From: Stramonita haemastoma
Taxonomy: Eukaryota > Mollusca > Gastropoda > Neogastropoda > Muricidae
NCBI GenBank assembly: GCA_030674155.1
Contig: CM060316.1
Span: forward strand, 75,775,791-75,785,790
Reading direction: 5' to 3'
Length of the DNA: 10,000 nucleotides
Positions within the stretch are counted from its first letter, which is position 1, and every line of letters begins with the position of its first letter. Under the pieces are notes generated by a model that saw nothing but the letters and a program-made list of their open reading frames with translations, searched no databases and had not been told where the DNA came from. A program made the position numbers and the translations under genes. Shown one piece after another: positions 1 through 8,044 of this stretch.

Positions 1-51
1 TTGAAGGAAACATTGATTCTTTACAAATTATCTACGGCATACATTAATCCC

Positions 52-280
<229 letters not shown>

Positions 281-717
281 AAGAAACCTTACCAGCTGAA
301 CAGGAACAAGCCAGACACGAAATAATATGTTCAATTCGTTTTCGAAACCTACACAGCAAATTCATAATGTATGTCTTTGATAAGAATAAAACAAAAGCGC
401 TACTCTTTTGTTAGGAACCTTATTAACCAGCTCCAAAAACTCTCTTTTTCAAAACTACGTTGAAGGATCAAACATACACTTAGTTTTTGCTTTTAATTTT
501 GGAAACATGTTTGTTGGGACTGAAGGTCAAAAGCGGTGCCTGTTATTGCTGTAAAAAAATGCCATAAAGCCTACACTAAAAGGATATCGTGCTTTGGAAT
601 ATCATGTTAGTGCGTTATCATTTTTAACAAGCTTTCGTCATAGCACAATGTGACTGAAAACGATAAGCGCTGACTGACATACGTTTGACATGAAACAGGA
701 ACACACAGACATATCGG
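281..717. other. Non-repetitive intergenic stretch, no gene seen
   Basis: AT-biased sequence without a convincing reading frame, tRNA-like boxes or tandem structure. It lies directly 5' of LINE relic A, but I could not find reverse-transcriptase motifs in any frame here. The relic is therefore probably 5'-truncated or decayed beyond recognition. Confidence 0.6.
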
Positions 718-923
718 ATGACGACAGTTCTCCAAGGTAAGGTTGTATCAGAACCAGAAACACGGCGGATCGCCAACATCCTACATTGCCAACATCACTG
801 AGATCAGTGGACTAGAAGGGCTACAGGAGATCATAGAACTCAGCAGAAACAGAGAGAGAGATGGCAAATCCTAGTGACATTACGGAAGCTCCTACTGACG
901 ACATCAGGGATGGTGACTGCTGA
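718..923 (+). pseudogene. LINE relic A: decayed C-terminal end of a non-LTR reverse transcriptase
   Basis: Pieces of a reverse-transcriptase tail are readable only by changing frame. TTVLQGKV is encoded from about 721. TSYIANITEISGLEGLQEII lies in another frame across about 773-837. NRER followed by WQILVTLRK lies across 847-885, reached by skipping an extra GA in the GAGAGAGA run at 851-860. An APTDDIRDGD-like end precedes a TGA at 921-923. In known LINE families this region reads like QGKVEGKR.RGRP..., then an N-I-EWTGL block, then a DRERWR-LV block, close to the ORF2 stop. That order and spacing are what I match here, from memory. At least two frameshifts make it non-functional, and no upstream RT catalytic domain is present. 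The clade is not assignable by eye. Confidence 0.55.
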
Positions 924-1384
924 GTGGAAATGACTTATCATAAGGACACGTTGATAGGGGAAAAAGTAGTCGCTTACGTCAAAATCTAGATGCCTATATA
1001 GCGAATTTTGGGAAAGCAAATATAGAAGTCAACTTTTCATCCAGTGGGTGGTTAATCAATGGTCTCACAGTGATTATCATGTCTGATGAGAGAGACAGAG
1101 TGCATTTTGTAGACTTTTATGACACAATGCTGCAGAACGCCCTATAGTCAAAGGCATAAGAGGAAGCAATGTGTTTTGATGTGTCCTATTTCACAGTCAT
1201 ATTTCACGGCCTTTGATCCTTTATGTTCAGAAAATCCTTTTTTCTTTGATATTTTAATACAAAATCTTTACTGTACGTTTCTGCATGTCTGTATGTCTAA
1301 CCCCTTTGCTTTATTTTTCCTTTTTTTATCTTTTCACTTAAAAAGCCTATGTGTCTGACCTTTTCAACTTCCTGTTATTTTCGC
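924..1384. other. Intergenic stretch, possibly 3' UTR of LINE relic A
   Basis: It follows the putative LINE stop. It contains no recognised protein motif and becomes steadily T-rich from about 1215 before merging into the TTTC tract. A LINE 3' end could lie here, but I see no clear tail or hairpin to mark it. Confidence 0.4.
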
Positions 1385-1598
1385 ATTAATTTTTTTGTCT
1401 TTCTATGATCGTTTCCTCTTTGCTTTTCTGTCGTTCACTCCTGCTTTTCTTTCTTCTTTCTTTTTCTTTCTTTCTTTTTTCTTTCTTTTTTTTCTTTCTT
1501 TTTTCTTTCTTTCTTCTTTCGTTCTTTCTTTCGTTCTTTCTTTCTTTATTTCTTTCTTCCCTCCCGCCTTCCTTCATTTCTTTCTTTCTTTCTTACTT

Positions 1599-1693
<95 letters not shown>

Positions 1694-2118
1694 GTCTTTC
1701 TTTCTTCCTTTCTTTCTTTTCTTTCTATCTTTCTTTCCTTTTTTTTCGTTCTTTTTTTCTTCCTTCGGTTCGTTTCTTTCTTTCTTTCTTTCTTTCTTTC
1801 TTTTTTCTTTCTTTCTTTCTTTCTTTCTTTTTCTATTTCTTTCTTTCTTATTCTTTCTTTCTTTTCTGCCTATCTTTCTTTCTTTTTTTCTTTCTTTCTT
1901 CCTTTCTTCCTTTCTTTCTTTCTTTCTCTCTTTCTTTTTCTCTCTTTCTTTTTCTTTCTTTCTTTTTTATTTCTTTCTCTCTTTCTTTCTTTCTTTTCTT
2001 CCTTTCTTTCTTTCTTTCTTTCTTTCCTTCTTTCTTTATTTCTTTTCTTTCTTTCTTTCTTTCTTTTCTTCTTTCTGTCTTCTTTCTTTCTTTCTTTCTT
2101 TCTTTCTTCTTTCTGTCT

Positions 2119-2181
<63 letters not shown>

Positions 2182-2435
2182 GTCCTCCTTTCTTTCTGTC
2201 TCTCTTTCTTTCTTATTCTTTTTTTCTTTCTTGTCTTTCTATCTTTCTTTCTCTCTTTTTTTCCTTCCTCCGTTTCTTTCTTTTTTCTGTCTTTTTTCTT
2301 TCTTTCTTTCTAATTCTTTCCTTCTTTGTCTTTCTTTCTTATTCTTTCTTTTCTTTCTATCTTTCTTTCTTTCCTTCTTTTTTTCCTTTCCCTCCTTCGT
2401 TTCTTTCTTTTTTTCGTTCTCTCTTTCTCTCTAGT
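1385..2435. repeat. Approximately 1-kb (TTTC)n homopyrimidine tract
   Basis: Nearly every base on the plus strand is T or C. The unit is TTTC, with variants TTTTC, TTCC, TCTC, scattered TTTG and TTTA errors and a few G interruptions. Long stop-free frames result because TTTC repeats encode Phe/Leu/Ser in all three frames, so these are not genes. The purine complement is on the minus strand. Such tracts are known to be capable of intramolecular triplex (H-DNA) formation and to stall polymerases. That is established for the sequence class, not shown here. Confidence 0.98.
1598..1651. repeat. (TGTC)n block inside the TTTC tract
   Basis: About thirteen uninterrupted TGTC units with sharp borders to TTTC on both sides. 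The reverse-complement unit GACA recurs as a block at 3195-3295, so the two could pair as inverted arms. Confidence 0.97.
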
Positions 2436-2925
2436 TAATGTTGTCTCATTTGATGCCCACTTCATTAAAGCATCCCCTTCTCTTTTTGCTGCTGCCTTTG
2501 CAGCTAAAGGAAAACGAACTCTTTAACACCACAGCATTTTGGAAATTTATTTATTTATTTATTCACTTTTTTTTACATCACGGTGGGCTGGTCTTCAAAA
2601 GCACACTTACAACCCCAGCTCTTCCAAAAATTTTTTTTTAAATTTAAAATGTCGACAGCCTAATTTTGGAGGTAGGCAATTTTGTTTATTTGTTTATTTA
2701 TGTGGGGTTTTTTTGGGGTTTTTTGTTGTTTATCTCCCTGCTTTTCCTGAATCACTTGTGGAGTGTGACCGTACAAGGGGAGGTCACGCGCTGGGGCTTT
2801 GAAGGACTTTGATTTGAGGCAGACGACAAGCGATTCAAAGGATGTCTTCAGCTGTATGAAGTGTCTCTGTCTTTCATGGGGCTTTGGCAGAACAAAAGAG
2901 AGAGGAGGGGGACAAAAGAAAATAA
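2436..2925. other. Non-coding stretch between pyrimidine and purine tracts
   Basis: Mixed sequence with a short TTTA run (2544-2563), a TTTG/TTTA stretch near 2680-2700 and several T- or A-homopolymers. Reading frames are short and show no recognisable domain. No transposon end or RNA gene was found. This is the hinge where the window switches from pyrimidine-rich to purine-rich on the plus strand. Confidence 0.6.
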
Positions 2926-3010
2926 AAAAAATGAGGAGGAGGAAGAGGAGGAGGAGGAGGAGAAGGAAGTGCTGGATGTGAGAAAAGAGAGGAGGAGGAG
3001 GATGTGGAGG
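2926..3010. repeat. (GGA)n-rich purine tract
   Basis: Imperfect GAG/GGA trinucleotide repeats on the plus strand (densest 2930-2970 and 2990-3010) with GAA and GAT variants. Confidence 0.85.
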
Positions 3011-3096
3011 AATAATGTGAACAGAGGGAAAATGAGAGGGGCGTAGAGTGAAGCAGAAAGGTGTGAATGGGTGAGGGGGAGTGGACAGTGAACATG

Positions 3097-3108
3097 ATGG
3101 AGAGAGAG

Positions 3109-3194
<86 letters not shown>
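3097..3194. repeat. (GA)n microsatellite
   Basis: GA dinucleotides with two early GGA slips near 3109 and 3121, then a long uninterrupted run passing into GACA units at about 3195. Confidence 0.97.
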
Positions 3195-3197
<3 letters not shown>

Positions 3198-3206
3198 CAG
3201 ACAGGC

Positions 3207-3262
<56 letters not shown>

Positions 3263-3295
3263 GAGACAGACTGACAGACAGACTGACAGACAGAG
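3195..3295. repeat. (GACA)n microsatellite
   Basis: GACA units are regular to about 3260, then interrupted by GACGAGACA and GACTGACA variants. It is the reverse complement of the (TGTC)n block at 1598-1651. It may have grown out of the adjoining GA tract by a single-base change that then spread. Confidence 0.96.
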
Positions 3296-3317
3296 GCATA
3301 AAACAATGTATAGAAGA

Positions 3318-3482
<165 letters not shown>

Positions 3483-3583
3483 AAGGCTGGAGACAGAGAC
3501 AAAGACAGAGAGACAGACAGATACAGACACGAAGACAGAGACAGAGAGACAGACAGACAGAGAGAGATATAAGACAGAGACAG
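3483..3583. repeat. Degenerate GACAGA-type repeat
   Basis: Irregular mixture of GACAGA, GACA and GAGACA units continuing the purine bias of the preceding GA tract, with GAT and GAA errors indicating greater age. Confidence 0.85.
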
Positions 3584-4200
3584 AAAAAAGAGGGCTGAAG
3601 AAAAGCAAGAAAAGAGCAGATAATGACAAACTGTAAGACTCCCAAAAAAGACGAATACAAATTTGACACACGAGTAAACTAATTCACCAATTAAAAGTAA
3701 AAAAAGAAGACAAACTATAAAACATGAGAATGACAAGCACAACGGCAGATGGCCACTCTACAATTAAAAGAAAAGTAAAGTACAAAAAAACGAGCTATCT
3801 ACCTTTATCTCTTTTGCTTGACTCTCTTCTGGGTTGTTTTCTTTTTGGCCTTACAAAAAAACCGTTCTGTATCTTGTTTTTTCTTTTATACAAGCTTGAA
3901 ATGCAAAAATAAATTCACACACCAAAAACAAAAAAAATCCTACAAAGGTGTATGGATCATCTGCTCAATTACCCATGTAAAACCCTCTCTTCCACGCTGT
4001 CCACTCACTGTGAGGAGTGAAGGTATTGTGAGCATTGGGGTCATCCCAGTGAATTGAGAACATTGATCTGGAAGGATGGATGAAAGAGCACTCCTCCCCC
4101 CAAAAAAAAAAAAAAAATGTTGTTTTCTGCGTGAAACATTTTCTTTATCAATAGAAAGTAAAGGAAGGGGTTAGACTGACGAAGAAAATATCCATGATAA
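3584..4200. other. Low-complexity A-rich intergenic stretch, no gene seen
   Basis: A-rich with many A-homopolymers, the longest being 16 A at 4102-4117 directly after a run of C. The short frames (for example 3724-3912) have no recognisable motif. The A-run could be a retroposon tail on the plus strand, but there is no body upstream that I can identify. Confidence 0.55.
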
Positions 4201-4275
4201 AAAAGAGAGACAGAGACCGAGAGAGACAGAGACAGAGAGAGACAGATACATAGACAGAGAGACAGAGAGAGATGT
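4201..4275. repeat. GAGACAGA-type purine repeat
   Basis: Irregular GAGA/GACA units, similar to those at 3483-3583. Confidence 0.88.
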
Positions 4276-4331
4276 GGGAGGGGTCCGGGGAGAAAGAGAG
4301 AAACAGAATAAGAGAGAATGAAAAAGAAAGA

Positions 4332-4390
4332 ACTGAACACTGAACACTGAATTTATTGGTTTAATTGCACATCGGCCTGAGGTCGTAATA
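4332..4390 (-). mobile_element. LINE-like 3' terminus with tandem tail (minus strand)
   Basis: On the minus strand a short stem (CGACC-TCA-GGCCG, 4373-4385) is followed by CAATTAAACCAATAAATTC and then about three TCAGTGT-type tandem heptamers (4332-4351). Hairpin, then AATTAAACC, then a short tandem tail is the same order seen at the 3' end of LINE relic B (7677-7720). Non-LTR elements of several clades are known to end in short tandem repeats after a 3' hairpin. The element body would lie to the right (4391-4510), but no coding motif is recognisable there. Alternatively it is a SINE that borrowed a LINE tail. Confidence 0.4.
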
Positions 4391-4511
4391 TAATATAGAA
4401 AGGAAAATAGGAAAATTGTCTGACATAACAGCACCTATCTATATTCTACAATTACTGGATAACTTAAACTTATAAGAAACTCATTTCCACTACAGTTTAA
4501 AACTTCAGGAT

Positions 4512-4960
<449 letters not shown>

Positions 4961-5120
4961 CACTTTATGTCACAGCAGATTTTTCTGCATGAAATTCGGG
5001 CTACTCTCCCCAGGGAGAGTGCATCGCCACAAGTGCAGCGCCTACCCCTTTTTTTTTTCTTTTTCCTGCATGCAAGTGTATTTGTTTCCCTATCAGAGTG
5101 GCTTTTTTGACAGAATTTCA
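4961..5120 (-). mobile_element. SINE-like fragment (molluscan type), head missing
   Basis: Blocks readable on the plus strand are GAAATTCGGGCTACTCTCCC, AGGGAGAGTGCATCGCCACA, CAGCGCC, a T-run, CCTGCATGCA, TTTGTTTCCCTATC and ACAGAATTTCA. From memory, this order matches the body of a very common gastropod/bivalve tRNA-derived SINE, which usually continues with a conserved middle segment and a tRNA-like head containing a B box. Read that way, the element's sense strand is the minus strand and its head should lie to the right. Instead the sequence stops at about 5120 and becomes C-rich. The copy therefore looks truncated or replaced. The family name is not given because I could not search. Confidence 0.55.
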
Positions 5121-5905
5121 CCCCTACCACCCCCAACCCCTCCATCCCCTCCTCTCCCCCCCCATCCCCCACCACCCCCCCTCCACCCCCCACCCACCCT
5201 CCCCCACACAACCCCCCTCCTCCAACCACCCCCCCCACTCCCCCCCCAACCACCACCCCCTCTCCCCCCCCTCCCTACCCCCCTCCCCACCACCCCCCCC
5301 CCCCACCCTCTTCCCTACCCCCCTCCCCCACCCCCCCTCCCCCTCCCCCACTCTTCCCTCCCCCTCCCCCACTCTTCCCCCCCCCCCCCTCCCCCCCACC
5401 TCCCCCCACCTCTCCCCTTCCCCCCCTCCCCCCCTACTCTTCCCTCTCCCCCCCTCTCTCCCACCTCTTCCCTTACCCCTCCACCCCCCTACTCTCATCC
5501 CCCCCCCACCCTTTCCCCCCACCCCCCCCTACTCTCTCCCCCCCCTACTCTCCCCCCCACCCCCTACTCTCTCCCCCCCTACTCCTCCCCCCACCCCCCT
5601 ACTCTCTCCCCCCCTACTCTCTCCCCCCCTACTCTTCCCTCTCCCCCCTCTCTCCCCCCCCTCTCTCCCCCCTCTCTCCCCCCTACTCTCCTTCCCCTCT
5701 CCCCCCCCTCTCTCCCCCCCCTCTCTCCCCCCCCCCCTCTCCCCCCCCTTCCCTTACCCCCCACCCACCCCCCCCTCTCTCCCCCCCCCACCCCCCCCCC
5801 CCCCCCCCCCCCTACTCTTTCCTCCCCCCCCCCCCCCCTACTCTTCCCCCACTTCCCTCCTTTCCCCCTCCCTATCCCCCATCTCCTACCCCTCCCTCTC
5901 CACCA
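5120..5905. repeat. Approximately 0.8-kb C-rich polypyrimidine tract
   Basis: Plus strand is mostly C with interspersed T and A. Recurrent motifs are CCCCCCTACTCT, CCCCACC and CTCTCCCCCC. From about 5530 the CCTACTCT motif is semi-regular, suggesting local tandem duplication. C-homopolymers reach about 20 bases or more near 5790-5810. The Pro/Ser/Leu frames spanning it are artefacts. The G-rich complement is on the minus strand and could form G-quadruplexes, with i-motifs on the plus strand. Confidence 0.97.
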
Positions 5906-6008
5906 CGTTTCCTCTCATCCAGGCACGAACACAGAAAATAGACAACACATCTCCTCCAAAGCTCAGAGGATTAGAAGTTAGGGGGAGATCTCCAAATAGA
6001 TCTGCCAT
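5886..6008 (-). other. Short ATG-initiated frame in left arm, 40 codons (doubtful coding)
   Basis: The minus-strand frame begins MADLFGD and contains LTSNPLSFGGDVLSIF. It then leaves homology and stops in the purine-rich tract. A G at -3 and a G at +4 give the ATG a good animal initiation context. The right arm has the same peptide with changes Y/F, R/L and P/L. Stops lie a short way upstream in both copies, so this would have to be a first coding exon or chance. No known family recognised. Confidence 0.12.
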
Positions 6009-6328
6009 TTCTAACTGAGCTCGAGTTACTTGCAATCTAATTTTTAGGGCATGTTATCAAACAAACAATTCCAAACTTTGAAGGTGTTTTCCTGTATTAG
6101 TTTAAAAAAGAAAAATATATATATTTACAATCATTTTACTTCATCTTGTACTTGTTCAAGACAGGTAAACAGCAACTCCTACAAATTCATATAAAAGTTG
6201 TTGCTTTTTTTTCCATAATCTGGCAAGTTTTATCTGTACTACTAAGCAACATTAAACAATTCAAAGGGATTGAATTGTTTAAGATAGTCTGTGAAGGGGA
6301 AGTAATATTGACATGAAATAGCCACACA
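5934..6328 (-). repeat. Left arm of an inverted repeat pair (approximately 400 bp)
   Basis: The reverse complement aligns with 8045-8441. The best part is 5941-5985 against 8390-8434 (44 of 45 identical by hand). Homology then continues inward at lower identity: AGATCTGCCATT; CAATTCCA(A/C)ACTTT near 6066 matching 8292-8307; a weaker stretch at 6130-6210; and GAAGGGG-.-TAATATTG near 6293-6310 matching the complement of 8061-8081. Both copies sit next to a C/G-rich tract at the same end. Taking the minus strand as sense, there is a pyrimidine run ending in ACAG at 6092-6115, which resembles a 3' splice site. Element class unknown. Confidence 0.75.
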
Positions 6329-6331
6329 GCA

Positions 6332-6366
6332 TGTGTGAGTGTGAGTGTGAGTGTGAGTGTGTGTGT

Positions 6367-6433
<67 letters not shown>

Positions 6434-6464
6434 GTGCGTGTGTGCATGCATGCATGTGTGTGTG
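6332..6464. repeat. (GT)n microsatellite with (GTGAGT)n and (GCAT)n variants
   Basis: Starts with GTGAGT hexamers (6335-6360), continues as GT, then TCGTGCGTG and a TGCATGCATGCATG block at 6443-6456. It is alternating purine-pyrimidine almost throughout, a class known to adopt Z-DNA. It abuts the first recognisable base of LINE relic B. Confidence 0.97.
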
Positions 6465-7491
6465 AAAATCATGATATTTTGCAAAAAAAATCTTGTAGCA
6501 TGTTTATATATTTTGGAAAAACTTTGCAAGTTGTTAACTATTTTAAACACTTAGGTATCATTTTCAGTAAGAGTGGGAGTTCTGCAAAATATACGGAAAA
6601 TGCTTAATCAAGCTACTAAAGTCATGTTTAGTCTGATAAGGACTGCATGGCAAAAAGAACTATTATGCATGTGACACTTGATTTCTTCAATAAAATTGTT
6701 TTACCCGGGTTGTTGTAAAGGTGTGAGATTAGGAGTTATGAAAATATAGTAATAGTCAAAAAGTTCCTGTTAATTTTTTTTAAATATATTTTTCGTTTAA
6801 AGCGTATGTCAAATTCGTTAGTATATGGAGAAGGGGGCATAAAGTCCTTGTCTATTTCTGTTCCAATGGTTTGTTTCTGGATGCAGGTGCTTGACTTTCA
6901 TCCTGGAAAGCTATTGTCACATGTTTACCAGAGGATGAAAGATTTACATGAAAATCTCTGATTCAATCAGCATGGCTAAATAAGATACAGAACATTTTAG
7001 TGCAAAGCAGATTTTGACTTTGTGGGAGAGACAGTTTTGTTCAACTATCAATTCTACTAGTTCATGTAATTATCAAAACCTTCTTCATAGAAAAGTCTGT
7101 TAATAAATGGAGAGCTGAGCTGTGGGATAATAGTAGATGCAGTTAGTACAAAAACATATAAAACCAATTTTAGTATGGAAAAATATATAACTTATTTGCC
7201 AGATGTATATGTATACGCTCTTATGAAATTTAGTTGCAGTTGTCACAAGCTTTCTTTTGAGATTGGAGGTTTTCATAACATACCCCAGGAAGAAAGAGTA
7301 TGTTTAAAATGCAATATGTCTGTTTTTAGGGGATAAATTTATTTTTAATCATGGAATGTTTCCTACTTTAAACATTTACGACAAGATTTTATTCCTCAGC
7401 ATTTTTTTTCAACCCATGTCCAGTTCTGATTTTTGCCGTCTCTGGAAATGTAAACCTTGAAAAGTTCTCCTGTCTCCCTCAAAGCTCATAA
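6465..7491 (+). pseudogene. LINE relic B: decayed reverse transcriptase C-terminal region
   Basis: Collinear segments of a non-LTR retrotransposon ORF2 tail are visible in alternating frames. They are: KIMIFCK (6466), YFGKTLQVVNYFKHLGIIFS (6509-6568), LNQATKVMFSLIR (about 6603-6641), LDFFNKIVLPG (about 6677), EIRSYENI (about 6725), LVYGEGGIKSLSI (6815), WLNKIQNILVQS (6973), NKWRAELWDNSRC (about 7102), KTNFSMEKYITYLPD with ALMKFSCSCHKL (7160-7255), NIPQEERVCLKC (about 7277-7312), FIPQHFFS (about 7388) and NVNLEKFSC (about 7447). This is the usual order after the RT palm domain: VN-F-YLG, then LP-LLYG-E, then KWR, a CxxC zinc-finger-like end, then the stop. I count at least six frame changes plus in-frame stops. 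The RT catalytic domain and endonuclease are absent. Element is inactive; clade uncertain. Confidence 0.82.
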
Positions 7492-7630
7492 CATTTGAAG
7501 GTTTTTCTTGAAATTTCATTTTGTTGTCTTTCACAAGTGTAGATTGTGTCTTTTACAGAAATTGATATACTTTAAAATGTCTGGAGTTTGTAACATTGTT
7601 TGCTTATAATGTTGCTTTTCAGTTCCTGTT

Positions 7631-7657
7631 AGTATTGATAATACTAGTATCAGTACT
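7631..7657 (+). other. Near-perfect palindrome in the LINE B 3' UTR
   Basis: AGTATTGATAATACT and AGTATCAGTACT face each other with no loop. They pair at about 11 of 12 positions, with a bulge of extra A in the left arm. It could form a cruciform in DNA or a hairpin in the transcript. Confidence 0.7.
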
Positions 7658-7676
7658 GTTGAATTTGTTTGTTATC

Positions 7677-7704
7677 TTCCATGCCCCAAAAGGGGCAAAA
7701 GGAA
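7677..7704 (+). other. 3'-terminal stem-loop of LINE B
   Basis: TGCCCC pairs with GGGGCA around an AAAA loop (7682-7697). Outside a small internal loop, TTCC (7677-7680) pairs with GGAA (7701-7704). Terminal hairpins in this position are known recognition sites for the element-encoded reverse transcriptase in several LINE clades. The role here is inferred from position. Confidence 0.65.
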
Positions 7705-7720
7705 TTAAACCTTGAATCTT

Positions 7721-7740
7721 TTGTGTGCATGTGTGTGTGT

Positions 7741-7814
<74 letters not shown>
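7721..7814. repeat. (GT)n microsatellite at the LINE B 3' end
   Basis: GT dinucleotides with GCATG, GTATG and GTTG interruptions. It starts directly after the LINE tail and passes into a TTTCTC run. Confidence 0.97.
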
Positions 7815-7815
<1 letters not shown>

Positions 7816-8044
7816 CTCTTTCTCTATTTCTGGTCCATTGGTCTGCAATGAACCCCACCCCCCTCTCTCACTTCGCTAAAAGCCTACTTATTTCAATACT
7901 TATTTCAAAAATAAAATTTTCCCCTCCTGTTTCATATATCTATCCCTGGATTACCCCCATATAAAAAACTGTTAGTTGTTTTACCTGTGCTTATTTATGC
8001 TGCATGTATTTAGAACTTCTGACATTATATATGCGTGATAAAAC
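7815..8044. other. AT-rich spacer between LINE B and the right arm
   Basis: Opens with a short CT-rich run and later has T-runs and TATAAAA-type strings (7960, 8025). No frame, RNA gene or repeat family recognised. The inverted-repeat similarity to the left arm is not visible here. Confidence 0.5.

Larger units (their letters stand above)
7492..7720 (+). mobile_element. LINE relic B 3' UTR and tail
   Basis: It follows the last coding-like segment (stop TAA at 7489-7491). It is AT-rich and ends in hairpin - GGAATTAAACCTTGAATCTT before a GT tract. The CTTGAATCTT may be the remains of a short tandem tail such as those that close many LINEs. The two stem-loops are listed separately. Confidence 0.6.

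Noticed and set aside
1395..2438. Long open frame of 347 codons, Phe/Leu/Ser only
   Set aside because: Produced by the TTTC tract, which lacks stops in several frames. Composition is two to three residues with no domain.
4989..6018. Proline-rich open frames of more than 300 codons resembling an extensin or PRP protein
   Set aside because: They follow the C-rich tract in two overlapping frames, start in the SINE-like fragment and end in the inverted-repeat arm. No signal peptide and no real codon bias.
6130..6332. RT catalytic motif (YADD-type) upstream of LINE relic B
   Set aside because: No such motif was found in any plus-strand frame. This interval aligns instead with the inverted-repeat partner.
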